DNA of 64,000 bases from Sindora glabra (taxonomy: Eukaryota > Streptophyta > Magnoliopsida > Fabales > Fabaceae): assembly GCA_020226215.1 (NCBI GenBank), contig CM035234.1, positions 16,644,713 through 16,708,712 of the forward strand, written 5' to 3'. This document shows, piece after piece, positions 10,364-23,060 of this stretch (positions are counted from its first letter, which is position 1; each line of letters begins with the position of its first letter). The notes beneath the pieces are model-generated. The model did no database searches. It saw only the letters and a program-made list of their open reading frames with translations, and was not told where the DNA came from. The translations under genes and the position numbers were made by a program.

Positions 10364-11360
10364 AATAATAATAAGTTTGTTTAATTCTTTCACTCAACCC
10401 TTATAAAAAAATAGAAGGACAAACTTTAATTTTCATATAACTAATACTGATCTCATGTGTGAATCTCGTTAAAAATTCCATTTGAGAATGTTAGGACTTC
10501 AAAAAGGGGGTAAAATACTTTACCAACATACTTTATCAAAATTTCCAATTAAAAATATTGCTAGTGACTATTTTATTAAAAAATTAAGAGTTAAAGCACA
10601 AAATGTGAAATTTAAAAATTTTCTAATATAGAAAATTATGTCAATTATTTAGAGAAAACAAACATATTAAAATATATCAAGTTCATTATGAACGTCGATC
10701 ATGTCAAAAATTGATACGGTAACTCTACTTTCAAATTAACTTCTTACTTTTTTTTAAATATTAATTTTATAATTAATTGATATAAAAAGATATTTTTTCT
10801 TTTATAACGTCAAATTTTAATTAAAATTCATATATTAAATTGCTCATATTTAAAAAAAATATAATTGCATTATTCATGTATTAATTTTTACTTTAACTTA
10901 CATCAATTATTTGATATTATATCGTGATTATGTAGTAGTGACTCCTTTAATATCATTTTTGTAGAGAGCGATGCATTCATAGTTCTAAGGACCGGCCCCT
11001 TTAATCGAAGGTTAGGAAAGCATTTTAGTGTGTGGATGATATGTTGACGATGACAGTCTCGAGGCGGTTAGGCCTACCTTGTCCAGGGGGTTGTTTCATG
11101 TCCTCTGCTTTTTAAAACGAACTTGTGATTTTATTGGGGTTTGTATAGCATTTGGAATTCTTGATGGTATTTTTATTGGCTTAAGAATTAAAATTTATCA
11201 CGGATTTGTGGGTTGCCATTTGAGAGCTGCTGCTGGTTACATTTCCAGTATTCATGGAATGACAGTTATGAAATTTGAGAATATAATAATATTTTCATAG
11301 ATGAAAGATTAAATATTATACATATTTATTTCAAAAATTATAAAAGTAATTTTAAAAACA
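9750..11360. other. AT-rich intergenic DNA with a (TA)n tract
   Basis: There is no gene. A TA microsatellite lies at 10327-10359. A richer patch at about 10965-11290 (ACCGGCCCC..., GAGGCGGTTAGGCC...) stands out by composition, but no frame in it gives a recognisable protein. Confidence 0.45.
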
Positions 11361-11369
11361 TTCAATCCA

Positions 11370-12000
11370 CTATCTCTTGGACGTGAATTGCCCTACAAAA
11401 ATTGCAAAATTAAAAAAAAAAATATGCAAAAATTTTAGGAAATTTGCAATATGGTTAATTGCCGTAATAAAGATGCAATTCACTTGCACAGGATCCACAA
11501 GATTTTGTGTATTATAATCATCTTTGTCCTTTCCTATTAAGGCTATTTTTAACATCAATTTTTGCATAGATTATGAACTATGTGTAACCATCATACAACA
11601 CTTGATATGCTTATTGCAATTGAATTTTTATTTTTTTACAAAAGAATTAAAAATTGTTGTCGTATTGAAACTTTTTTTAGTAACTTTCACAGTAATTTGC
11701 AAGTGTATAATTAAATGCTCAAGTTACACAAATTTTCAACAATAATAAAGCTGTCACGCAACGCATAACACAACTGTTGCAACATGACTTTTAAGCACAA
11801 TTTTTCCTTTTTTACAAATTTTGTTTTATTTCCACTATTTGTTATATTGCAACTTTTGATAAACAATGTTATGGATAACTTTTTTTAATATTAAAACATC
11901 TTGCGAAATTTTCACATACTGTTGCAACGGCTACTTCCATAAATAAATTTGCAACTTCTACGATAAAACTTGCAAACTATAATTGAAGTTGCAAATTATA
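11370..12000. other. Stretch with repeated TTGCAA/GCAAC words, possibly a CACTA-type element end
   Basis: TTGCAA, TTGCAAC or GTTGCAAC words recur many times in both orientations. Clusters of short inverted motifs like these mark the subterminal regions of CACTA (En/Spm) elements, and CACTACAAG occurs at about 12053. A matching opposite end was not found, so this is only a suggestion. Confidence 0.3.
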
Positions 12001-12020
12001 CATAATTAAGAATTTTACGG

Positions 12021-12092
12021 TACAAATACTGATATATTTCCAATTTTTTTACACTACAAGTACTGATATATTTCCAATTTTTTATACACTAA
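12021..12092. repeat. Tandem duplication of a segment of about 36 bp
   Basis: TACAAATACTGATATATTTCC and its near copy TACAAGTACTGATATATTTC follow one another, each with the same T-rich tail. Confidence 0.75.
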
Positions 12093-12296
12093 ACAACAAG
12101 AAGGCATGAACTTAAAACTTTTACGGTATGTATTTGAATGGAGAATGGCAGGGAAGATAAAAGAAGGGAATAATATGTTATATCCACCAAAGTTCTGATA
12201 TATTAAAGAGGGGCAAAAATTGAAGATTAATAACTAATTCATGAGAGGGGTGGCTTCCAGAAAAACATAAAATTTTACCCCCACCTTCCCTTTACT

Positions 12297-12298
<2 letters not shown>

Positions 12299-12338
<40 letters not shown>
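12299..12338. repeat. (TA)n microsatellite
   Basis: An uninterrupted TA run about 460 bases downstream of the SDR gene B stop codon. Confidence 0.95.
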
Positions 12339-12339
<1 letters not shown>

Positions 12340-12799
12340 CTCCCCCAAAATTTAAAAAAAAAAATTCATATAAATCTTTAGCAAATTTAGCCTCCAAAAC
12401 TCCCCTATAATAACTATCTTATGTTTCTCAAAAGTTTCTTAAACATTCCAATAAGAAAAGTAAGAATCATGATTTAATCATCGCATTTCTTTCCTTTCCT
12501 TCCTATCTTTTTTCATTTTTTTCTCCCACTAACTCTCAAACATTCGATAGCAAACTACTCAAACCGATCATTCCAAATCACATCCGATATCTTGCACTAC
12601 ATTCCGGGTGCTGAACATCCGCAACAACTTAATCAAACAGCATGATTAAAAAACAAAAGAATTCAGGTTGCCAAACTTGGATTTTGGATGTTCTTATGAA
12701 ACTTACATAAAATGTCAATCCTAGCATTATACACAACAAAATATGACTTAATTTCCTTCTAATCTGCAACCTTACAAGATACTCCAATTTCATAGCCAC

Positions 12800-13931
12800 T
12801 CAAAAGCTTGAAATATCTTGGCGGTTAAAGAAGAGGCCAGAAGGAGAACCATCTGGCAGTAGTGCCAATCTAACAACACTAGCAGCTCCATCTTCAACAG
12901 TTAAGAATCCAGTGTTCTTGTTTATGTCCGTTTTCACATAACCAGGACATACACAATTGATGCACATGTTTGGATATTTCTTGGCAAGAATTCTTGTGTA
13001 AGAATTCATGGCTGCTTTTGTTAATATATAGGCAGATGTAAATGTGGGCCATCCTTTACTCTCTAGAGATCCTTCTTTGAAGTCTTTCATGAACTCATTC
13101 AATACTTTATCTACTCTTTCTTCTGTAAGATTTTCAGCATCACTCAACAACTCTTTTGCCCACTCATTTGGTATATTCTGAAACATATTATCATAAATCA
13201 GTTAATTTTACAACCAGTATGAGACACTTGTTATTCTCATTCTCTGACTTCACTCCCTGCTCTCTTTTCCCTCTCAAAGCATAGATCCACAACATTATAG
13301 AACCCACTATCATTAAAAGGGAGCACATAATATATGCTCAAAAGAAAAATGCATCAAACATTTCTCTTTATCTTTACTCTTGGAATAGGGAAAGAGAAAG
13401 ACATGAACATTAGAAATAAGTCTCATGATCGATATATGAGATATGTACAATTTAAAATCATTTTCTACACATGCCTTTGTATCATACAACTAACGCAGAA
13501 GTTGTAAAACAGAGTGTCGCCCCACAGTATTGTAGGACGCGCACGCCGCGCTCTGTTTCATCATGTGCTCCAGTTGTGAGTGTGCAAGATGTGTGCAGAC
13601 CAGTTTGTAAAGTTTCATACATTGGAAACAATAATATTTTATACATTGAAAATGAAAATCGAAATTGTGTTCTTAGTATAAATCAGGGGCTGCCACTAAA
13701 TACAAGATGATAGAACAATTTTATAAATTTCAATTTAATTGGTATAAAAAATTCAGAACTCAATTTCGGATTTCATTTTCAATATATATAGCATTTAAGC
13801 ATGAGAAATTCTTATGTAAACTGATGCCGTTAACTGTATAAAAGTTAATTACAAACTGATTGCACAATTGAGATAAGAAAAATTAAGCAATAACATCTAA
13901 ATCTAAATACAATTATATGTTTTAGTTTGTA

Positions 13932-13976
<45 letters not shown>

Positions 13977-15819
13977 GGTAATATCACGTATATAAAAGAA
14001 ATCCTTCCCTGTATGAATTTATATATCTATTTTCTCATAAAAAGAACTAATTAAGAAATTTCGCTTAAGAGAGAGAGTTTTTTTCTATTAGCATATTAAC
14101 TTATATAATTGAAATTTAATAGGGAAATTATATACCTTTAACAACCCTGCTCCAGAGGAAACATTGACAATCCTAGGGGAAGTGGATAGCTGAAGAAGGG
14201 GAAGAAATGCTTCAGCTGCCTTCTTAGCTCCATAGTAGTTTATTTTCAAGCATTCTTCAGCCATTTCATTACTACTTTTTGTCAGTTTAGCCCACTCCCA
14301 TGGCGATCCACGAACCTGCATTTATCAACTCAAAAAATTTATAAGAAAAAAAAATTATAGAATTCCAATCCTTTCTTTTTCCTTCTTTCAATTTCTTATC
14401 ATATTGAACAGAGATATATACACAAAATTTTAATATGTGCTGAGAACGAGAATTAGTTTCTAATTTATAATAGGACAAACAAAAAATAACATATTTATCT
14501 CTCTTCAATATAAGAGAAAAAAGACAAAAGGAAAAAGAGATGATCAGATCACTATACCTTGGAGAGTAGATAAAACATGAAATTATAAACTAACCACATC
14601 GTCTAGATTTACACCAACAACTGCTGCATTGTTCACCTGCACAAGAATGTCAGTTTCCAATTTGAAAAGTAAGGTAACAAACAGAGAAGACAAGCTATTA
14701 TCATTTGATGCCATTGGAAATCTCTTGGACCCAACGTAGAGGCAAAGCATAACCATTTTATACATTTGACATAAAATTTGAATTAGAATTTGATAATATT
14801 AAGCTTACCAAAATATCAAGTCTCCCAAACTGGGATTTGACAAATTCTGCCAGAGAAGCAATGCTAGAAGGATCAGCCACATCAAGCTGGTGAAAAACAA
14901 CAAGGTCAGAGAGACCACTCTCTTTGAGCTTCTCAAGGGCTTCAAGGCCCCTTTTCTCATCTCTGGCTGTGAGTACCACTTTTATTCCATTTGAGGCCAA
15001 CTGTTTAACAACCTCCAATCCTATCCCTTTGTTTGCTCCTGTCACAACTGCATACCTGCAAGAAAAGTCACCATTTTGATTCATTCAATTTTTTATAATC
15101 GTACGAGTGATAATTTACTTAATGCAATGCAGACACGATGTAAAGTTCGAACCCCAAATATTCAATTTTACTTGCTATCTATTTAATAAAATTTAATTCA
15201 AACTGATGTTATATGTTCATATTCTACCAAATATGCAACGAAACTTGATTAATTGTTGGCTTTTTATAATGGTACGGGGGTAATTATGAGTTCGAATTCC
15301 AAACATCACAGGACAGGAAATAAAGATAAAGCCACTCAGACAAACTTAATCCTTGTTTGAATCATAAAAAACTAGACAGAAGGAAAACACAAAACAAATG
15401 ACTATCACTCATTTTAGTTCATCCAATTTTCCTGTCTGCTTGATAAATTTTGATTCAAACTGGCTTCGCTGTCGAATATGCAGCGAAGCTTACCTCTGGT
15501 TTGAAACTATTGAAGATAAATAAAAATCGAATTTATTTACGAGTTTCTTTTATGTTAAAATTTTATAATTCTTTTAATCACTGTTCTCATTTGTAAAGGA
15601 ACTGAACTACGTTTTTTATTGTCCGAAACAATTTTCGTCAAAACAAGTGCAATTAGCAATGATCAGAAACAAATTCAAGCAAATGAAAATTTAAGGAAAA
15701 AAATGAGTTTCCAAGGTGGATGAGATAGTATGAAAATTCAGAATTTACAAAAGTTTAGGAGAAAAAAAAAAGTCAAACTGGTAGAAGATTCAGTGATACC
15801 TCTCTCTGGCTTCTGCCAT
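12800..15819 (-). CDS. SDR gene B: NADPH-dependent carbonyl reductase, salutaridine/menthone reductase-like, 288 aa
   Basis: Five exons join in frame: 15819-15800, 15055-14809, 14636-14595, 14315-14136 and 13177-12800, all introns GT-AG, 867 nt including the stop. The start is the ATG of MAEARER, which splices in phase 2 to YAVVTGANKGIG. The Rossmann nucleotide-binding loop TGxNKGIG is at residues 12-19. The TARD segment about 25 residues further on suits NADP(H). NNAA is at 91-94. The catalytic tetrad is complete: Asn129, Ser157, Tyr213 and Lys217, with the spacing known for salutaridine reductase. Length is normal for these monomeric plant SDRs, which reduce ketones of alkaloids, monoterpenes or other carbonyls in the cytosol; the substrate is unknown. 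NNAA replaces the commoner NNAG, and exon 3 is shorter (14 codons) than in genes C and D (25 and 23). Confidence 0.9.
13178..14135 (-). other. Intron 4 of SDR gene B, with an (ATT)n microsatellite
   Basis: The intron has GT-AG ends. It carries a pure ATT repeat at 13931-13976. The stretch at 13450-13710 has a plus-strand open frame, but the same stretch exists in degenerate form in the intron of pseudogene A (about 3600-3760) with no conserved frame, so it is non-coding. Confidence 0.75.
15090..15500. repeat. Two diverged copies of a short repeat in intron 1 of SDR gene B
   Basis: Segments at about 15090-15255 and 15262-15500 share TTTTTATAATNGTACG, then AGTTCGAA with CCAAA, then ATTCAAACTG and AATATGCANCGAA. 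The GTTCGAACCCC word at about 15137 resembles the B box of tRNA-derived SINEs, but no A box is clear. The repeat may be a SINE or a MITE relic. Confidence 0.4.
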
Positions 15820-15985
15820 CGATGCTTGAAACTGGATGAAGGAGAGAGTTTGGAAGAGATGTACTTTCCGGAGAGATCAAGATGTCAAACACAAGAAGAT
15901 AAGCGATCTGTCTAACGTACAATGGTCGACAGTTGATTGGGACAGGATTCACGGCGGCAGTCTTGTCAAAATTTGCAAGGGCCAT

Positions 15986-16017
15986 TCATTTGCCACCCAA
16001 ATGGAAAAGGACACGTG
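15986..16017 (-). promoter_or_regulatory. G-box upstream of SDR gene B, beside a conserved ATTTGCCACCCAAAT motif
   Basis: ACACGTGGC at 16011-16019 contains a perfect CACGTG G-box (16012-16017), about 195 bases upstream of the start codon. The flanking GGC makes it match the ACGTGGC form bound by bZIP factors in abscisic acid and stress responses. Next to it, CATTTGCCACCCAAATG recurs upstream of pseudogene A at about 8788-8804. No clear TATA box is seen. Confidence 0.45.
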
Positions 16018-18009
16018 GCTGTGCCTACAGGCGGTCGTCACATGTCATAAATCATTGCATGAAAATATTTTTTAAATATCAAATATAAATGATATTTGGT
16101 AAATAATTTTTGGATTGACTTTTGGCTGATTAACTAAATTTAACTGATTGATAGTTAAATAAACTGTTTGGTAACTAATTTTTTAAAACAGCTAATGGTT
16201 ATAAATTAGCCGAATTTCAAAACACTACAGCATGCAATGTTTTCAAACAGCTATTGTGTATAAAATTTTTAAATAATCGAAATATTCTTAATAATTTTTC
16301 ATATTATCTTATTTATCCTCGTTGAAAAAATCATCAACTTGCCCTACTCTTCCTATCTTCTTTTCTTTTCGCTTGTTTCTAGGGTTCGCAGATATCTCTA
16401 AAGCAATTGTCATAGTTGTCAAACTAAAAAAGAAGCCGAACCTGAGTTGAATCGATGAAGCCGATTTTACATTCTTCCTTTAATTTTAATTTTTCTTTTC
16501 GCAGCTGATATGACTTTTGATAATAGGAGAAATTCCATATATTTTGTGTATCATTTTATGCTTGGGTAAGGTTATTAACTTAACAAGTATGTGAATCTCC
16601 GATTAGAGAAATAAGATAGATGATTTGGTTTCTTTGTTTCAATAGCTCTATTTTTGGCATGAAACAACTTTTTGTAGAATTGTTATAAATTAAGGAACTA
16701 AATGTATCAGGAGAAGATTTTTTATTTCCTTAAGCCTGTTATTGGACTACTTCGGCTACTATTATGAAATGCAAATAATTGATTGTAAAATTAGTTTTCA
16801 TAATTGGTATGAATGGATAGTAAATGAAATTTCAAGGTGTTGTGTAAAGGACCATGCATGGACAAAAGTTATTGGGTTAACATGATTTTTGGTTGTATGA
16901 TTGTAAATCTCTCATTAGAGAAACAAGAAAATTAGTTTGACTTTTGTGTTTTGATTGATTGCCCTTTCCTTTTCTATCCAAAGACTGAAGTGTTCAGTTA
17001 TTTGATATTTTTATTAATAATTTTTATTCTTGTTAGTCTCTAGACTCTGAAGCATAAATATGTTATGTTGCTTTCTTGCAGTGAGCCTGATTGGAGACGT
17101 AACTTTGGTTATTTTGAGTAGTGTACTACCCGTGCAAAGGTTACTGGTTTAGGAAAGTTCATTAGCTTAAGGTTAGTAATTTGAGAAGTTTAGTTGCTTT
17201 AATTTTCAATTGATAATTCCTATTTCATTGGTCTTTGATAGAAGTATATATATTTTCAATTGGATTATAAAGGTGACTTTTTTTTTCTTTTCATATGCTC
17301 TGCACATCATGAAATCTTGATCTCTTTGCATTTAGAGGACACTTAACTTGGTTCTTTACTTTTAGATATCCTAATTCATTCAAAATATTGAAATTTGTTA
17401 CCCTTGTTTATGAATGGATGATGATGTGCTTGCAGTTCTTATATTTGCAGTTCTTAGAGTCTAAACTCATTCTTAGAATCTTTTTCCCTTTAAACGATAA
17501 ATTATAATGAGGTGCCGCTTAATGGACTTTATTTCAAAGAAGTGGTAGTACTAGACTTTTTTCAAAATAGATTCCTGTTTTATGATTTATGAATATTATA
17601 TACCAAAATTTTTCTTTAATCAATTTTTGCATATGACCACTCATTTTTAATCATCTTTATATGATCTTTTAATAGAAAATAAGAAAATGTGGGTTTGAGG
17701 AAGTCCAGCTGGTTACAAATATGTAGATTGAGTTCAAAACTTTAAACGATCATAACTTTGCACTCGGTTGTTCATTTTAAGTGAATTTTTTTTATTTCGT
17801 GTAACTTTTTGAGATCTATATGCTTGCAAAACACCAAAGCCCACTCTGGTTTAGTAAAAAAAGGCCTTTTTTCAATAATTTTTTTAAATTTTTCTTTATT
17901 TTCTTATTATTTTTCTAATTTTGATCTTATTTTTATCAATTCAAATTCATTCAAACTCTATATTAAACTTGTGCTTCTCAATTCTTTTGGTGTCTAGTAG
18001 GCTTATAAT

Positions 18010-19890
18010 AATTCTTTTAATAAATAAAATAATTAAAGAATAATATATTACTATTTATAGACTAAATAGTAACATATTCATATTTCATTCTAAAATAGCA
18101 ATACCAATTAAAAACTTCAAATAAATGAATAAATCAAGTCTAATTAATAATCAAACTGCTAAATAATAGTATATTACTGTCCGTTCTCTAGACAGTAATA
18201 TGTTACTGTTTCATTTTAAAATAGTAAAACTAATCAAAAATCTTAAATAAATGGATAATAGCATGTTACTATTTGTTCTTTATATAATAACATGTTACTG
18301 TTTTATTCCAAAACAGTAACATCAATTAAAAATTTGAAATAAATAGATAAATCAAGTCTAATTAACAACCAAACTACTAAATAATAGCATGTTACTATAT
18401 GTTATTTAGACAGTAATATGTTACTATTTTGTTTCAAGCCTAATTAACAACTAAACTGTCAAAGAAAAGAATGTTATTGTTTCATTCCAAAACAATAACA
18501 CCAACTAAAAATCTTAAATAAATGGGTAAATTAATTCTAATTAATAAATAAATTAGTAAATAATAACATGTTATTATTTGTTCTCTAGACAGTAATATGT
18601 TACTATTTTTAGAAAAAAATAGTAACACTAATAAAAAATTTAAAATAAATGAATGAATCAAGTTTAATTAGTTTTGTTCTCTAGAGAAGATGATGTTACT
18701 ATTTCGTTTAAAAACAGTAATACTAATAAAAAAATTTTAAATAAATGAATAAATTAAAGTTTAATTAATAACGAAATTACTAAATAACATCATATTACTA
18801 TTTGCTCTTAAGTCAATAACATGTTATTATTTGTTTTTGAGACAGTAACATGTTATTATTTTATTTTAAAATAACAACACTAATAAAAAATTTTAAATAA
18901 ATGAATAAATTAAATTTAATTAACAACAAAACAGTCAAAGAAAAATAGTCAAAGAAGAGGATGTTACTGTTTCATTTCAAAACAGTAACATTAATTAAAA
19001 ATTATAAATAAATGTATAAATCAAATCTAATTAACAATAAAATTACTAAATAACACCATGTTACTGTTTGCTCTTAAGACAGTAACATGTTACTGTTTTA
19101 TTCCAAAATAGTAACACTAACAAAAAAATGTCAAATAAATGCATAAATCAAATCTGATTAACAATAAAATTGTCAAATAATACTATGTTACTATTTACTT
19201 TCAAGATAGTAACATGTTACTGTTTCGTTTCAAAACAGTAACACTAACAAAAAATGTCGAATAAATAAATCAAGTTTAATTAACAATCAAATTACTAAAG
19301 AAGTGAATGTTACTATTTATTCCCTAAACAATAACATGTTACTATTTCATTTTAAAACAGTAACATGTTACTATTTTATTTTAAAATAGTAATATGTTAC
19401 TATTTCATTTTAAAATAGTAACACCAACTAAAAATTTCAAATAAATTGATAAATTAAATCTAATTAATAACCAAAAAATTAAAGAAGAGGATGTTACTAT
19501 TTTTTTTTCAAAATAGTAACACTAACTAAAAATTTCAAATAAATGCATAAATCAAGTTTAATTAACAATAAAATTATCAAAATAACATCATGTTACTATT
19601 TGCTCTTAAGACAGTAACATGTTACTGTTTCATTCCAAAATAATAACACTAACCAATAATGCCAAATAAATGGATAAATAAAAACTAGTTGATAACTAAA
19701 TCATCAAAAGAGGAGAATGTTACTATTTTATTCTAAAACAATAATACCGAAAATAGTAACATTAATAAAAAATTTTAAATAAATGTATAAATTAAGTCTA
19801 ATTAATAACTAAATTATCAAAGAAGAGGATGTTACTGTTTCATATCAAAATAGTAATATTAACCAAAAATCCTAAATAAATGGCCTATAA
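18010..19890. repeat. Tandem array of palindromic AGTAACATGTTACT units
   Basis: About fifteen irregular units of 90-180 bp recur. Each runs AAATAAATGNATAAATCAAG, then CTAATTAACAA..AAATTACTAAATAA, then one or two hairpins. The hairpin core is the perfect 18-bp palindrome ACAGTAACATGTTACTGT (for example 19079-19096 and 19611-19628). Next to it is a second stem, TGTTACTGTTT and AAACAGTAACA around a 7-nt loop (for example 19215-19225 with 19233-19243). No frame is open through it. It lies inside the Harbinger element upstream of ORF1. Confidence 0.85.
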
Positions 19891-20450
19891 TTGATGCTTT
19901 ACAAGGTCATGCTTATTTGTACAAGGGGTTTATCCAATAACTAAACATTTGTCACCCAAATATCAAAGGCATCATATATTATGAGCTTTCACAGTCTTTA
20001 TACCATACTCTAGGATGACTTTTATGTTTATGTTCCTTTGACCTTTACTTGATTTGTTTGTAATGTATCATAATGACTAGTTTCAATATGCAATGTTTCC
20101 TTAGAGCTAAAACTATTTAATCTATATGTTTTATAGGTTAAGATGAAATTTTATTTGTCTAGTTAAGTTAAGAATTAACTTTTTCATAGTTCTTTACATC
20201 TTAATCTTTTGTTAATGCTTAGATGGTTTCGACCTAACAAGGGATTAGAGGAGAAAGTCAAGGAAGGAAAGATATAGGAAGAGTTGGTTAGTCAAAAGAA
20301 GTATTATGCATCTTTATTGACATTTGTAATCAATTAATGGAAAGAAGTAAAGGAAAAAGTGGTGCGACCATCTCTCAAAGATTACTATAGAAGAAAGTGG
20401 AGATGTAGTTCCAAAGAAAGACCAAATTGTCATAGAAAAAAGCTAAACTA

Positions 20451-21385
20451 AAAAACAAGTATGATTGGATGAGATCTAGATGGAGTTTATGGAAGCCATT
20501 AAAAGGGAGAGAGATCGGATTAGGATGGGATCATGACAAAGGAATAATTAGTGCTTCTGAAGAATGGTGGTACTTAAAAATTCAAGTCAAATTTTTTAGT
20601 AGTTTTTCTTACTTTAATGTTAAGAATTTAGATAAATGAGTTAACTTTAATTTCCTATATCTTGTTTTATAGTAAAATAGCAAATTTGAGACATTTCAAG
20701 ACAAAGGAATTGATCATGATCTTAAGTACAACTTGGATAAATATTTGGATGTTCATCAGCAGGAAGAGGGTTTAAGTACACCTTTATAGGTGATCGGCCA
20801 TAGGAGCAAGAAACATATAATGCATATGTTCCTTCCCCAATTCAGGTTGATGATGCTCATGATGCATCATTAGAATATGAAGATGATATGGATGAGACAA
20901 GTGATCTTAACAATTGTAATGTAGAAAGTGCATGGGAAGAAATATGGAGAGATTCTACCCCTACCCCGAGAGCTACGCAAAATGAAGGGTTTGAAAGTAA
21001 AAAAAGGAACAAAAGGGTTTTAGAGAGTGATGGTTCAGAAAATAACAAAAGTGCAAGGATGACCTTTACTAAAAGAGGAGGAGCTACAACAATAATGTGT
21101 GAGAAGTTTGAGACTTTATTCGAAACCATTAAAGAGAGAAACACTGTTATGGTGAACTTTTTGAATCTCATTGAAATATCTAAGCAAAGTGTGAAAGATG
21201 CTTCAAAGTATAGTCTTACAGATGTTTTGATGAAAATTTATGCTTTGCCTGGATTAGGGCTTCATACCTTTGAATTTAGTTTTGCTTGCATATTAATCAA
21301 GAAGTCTTAAAAAAAGATAATTCTATTTGGTTTGCCAAGTGATGTAGTAATTGTTGAATGGATAAAATTTATGTACAAGGAGTGA
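20451..21385 (+). pseudogene. Harbinger ORF1 remnant: MYB/SANT-like DNA-binding protein
   Basis: From 20451 the frame reads KNKYDWMRSRWSLWKPLKGR, then GLGWDHDKGIISASEEWW, the tail of the MYB/SANT-like domain of plant Harbinger ORF1 proteins. A second exon-like block (about 20690-21310) includes an acidic linker, SAWEEIW, RMTFTKRGGATTIMCEKF and LTDVLMKIYALPGL, all typical of the family C-terminus. Breaks include a TAG at 20801-20803 and a TAA at 21308-21310, after which ILFGLPSDVVIVEWI continues in the same frame to TGA at 21383-21385. The N-terminal part upstream (20220-20450) is only partly readable. In living elements this protein binds DNA and helps bring the nuclease to the ends. Confidence 0.8.
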
Positions 21386-21641
21386 AAAGGACATTAGGAT
21401 TGTGTCTTAGTCATTTCTATTTTGTATACTTGAACTACTGAAGTTATTGTTGTCCTAAATATGTATGGATACTTAGAATTTCTATTTTGATTGAAACTAC
21501 AATCTTTCTAGTTCTTGTTGTTTAAACTCTATAGTTGTCTAGATTTTTATGGATAAACTTTTCTATTATAGATAATAGCAAATCATGGACAGAAATATGT
21601 TGGGGTTTCTAGATTAATATTTTTCTGGTTAATTTGCAGGA

Positions 21642-23060
21642 ATGAATAATCATGGCATGCAAATCATACAACTTCTACAAAATAGGGAACTTCTTTATCA
21701 AGTTCTTGAAAATGATAATGACTTTTGGAATTTGGTAGTATGTGCAATAGGTTACCTATGTGCTCATTATTTAAATCATCTCCATAAAGAGTCATGTTAT
21801 ACTTCTTATTTAACAAGAGAAATATGGATAAATGAGTTATTAACTGGCTATGAAAAATGATGCTTTAATACTTTTAGAATAAATCAAGATACATTTTGTC
21901 AATTATGCATGGATTTGGAAAATAGATATAATTTGAGGTCTTCAAATAGGATATCAATTTTGGAAAAAGTGGGATTATTTTTATATATCCTCAGTAAGGG
22001 TGCCTCAAACCGAGATGCACATGAACGATTTCAACACTCTAGTGAAACTGTGAGTAAAGTTTTCAAAGAAGTTTTGGATGCCATGGATGGCCTTTCAAGA
22101 GATATAATCAAGCCAAAAGATCCTACATTCTTGAAAATTCAACCACAAATTGCTAATAATGTTAGATACATGCCACACTTCAAGGTAACCAGATATGCCT
22201 TTATTTTTCTTTAATTTTTCATAAGAATACATGTTTGATATCTCATAGATATAATTTTATATCAAGATTGCATTGGAGTTATTGATGGAACACACATAGC
22301 AGTAATTGTTCCGGAGGAGGATCAACTACGATATAGAGGAAGAAAAGGCATAACATCACAAATGTGCTAACAGCATGTGATTTTGATTTACTATTCACCT
22401 ATGTCTTAACTGGATGGGAAGGATCAACACATGATACACGCATTTTCCTTAATACAATTAGTAATTCAAGTTTACATTTTCCAAAACTACTGTCAGGTAA
22501 ATTTTTAAGTTTTTAATGATTTAATTCTTGTTTGACTTACAAATTTAAGAAGCATTTCTTTCTGATTATATAGCTTTTATGTATAGTTAGAAAAATATTA
22601 CTTGGTAGACAAAGACTATCCAGATAGAAAAGGATATTTGACACCATACCTAAAGACAAGGTATTATTAATCAAAATTTCGTGGTGCAAGTCCAAAAGAA
22701 TCTTGAGAAGTTTTCAATAGAGCTCATTCATTCTTAAGAAGTTGTATTGAAAGAATTTTTTGTGTTCTCAAGGCTTGATAAAGGATATTACAAATAATGC
22801 TGAAATATTCAATAATGGATCAAAATAGAATTATTTGTGTAGCTTTTGCATTACATAATTATATTAGAAGAAATAAACTTGGTGATCTTGCTTTCAGAAT
22901 TATAGATCAAGATCCTGATTTTATACCTCCTGAGATATTTCCAGATGATATGGCTAGTTCTTCACAAAATGGTGTTGGAGAAATGAGAATTGGAGATATA
23001 ACAACTATTCGAGACATAATAGCTTATAATTTGATGGCAGATAGACTAACTAGACAATAA
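21642..23060 (+). pseudogene. Harbinger transposase remnant: HARBI1-like DDE nuclease
   Basis: Exon 1 (21642-22186) encodes the helical N-terminal region, with one in-frame TGA at 21858-21860, most simply an old CGA Arg codon. An intron of about 75 nt follows (GT at 22187, AG near 22262). The next part gives DCIGVIDGTHIAV (first catalytic Asp), a one-base frameshift near 22360, then TGWEGSTHDTRIF (second Asp). After another intron come VDKDYPDRKGYLTPY, a TAA, a TGA, ERIFCVLKA (catalytic Glu), two stops and the C-terminal ALHNYIRRN block ending at 23058-23060. The reading frame cannot yield an active enzyme. Gene order and motifs identify the element as PIF/Harbinger. Confidence 0.88.

Noticed and set aside
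11079..11300. 73-aa ORF with hydrophobic stretches
   Set aside because: No recognisable domain and no gene context; the local composition change was noted but not enough to call a gene.
13471..13710. 79-aa plus-strand ORF inside intron 4 of SDR gene B
   Set aside because: The homologous stretch in pseudogene A (about 3600-3760) shows no conserved frame, and the translation resembles no family; it is intronic.
15773..15985. 70-aa minus-strand ORF overlapping the start of SDR gene B
   Set aside because: It is out of frame with MAEARER, reads through the splice donor and has no family resemblance. The in-frame ATG at 15819 fits the conserved micro-exon.
18010..19890. CRISPR-like reading of the palindromic array
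   Set aside because: Unit and spacer lengths are irregular, the spacers are related to each other, and the DNA is nuclear plant DNA inside a transposon.
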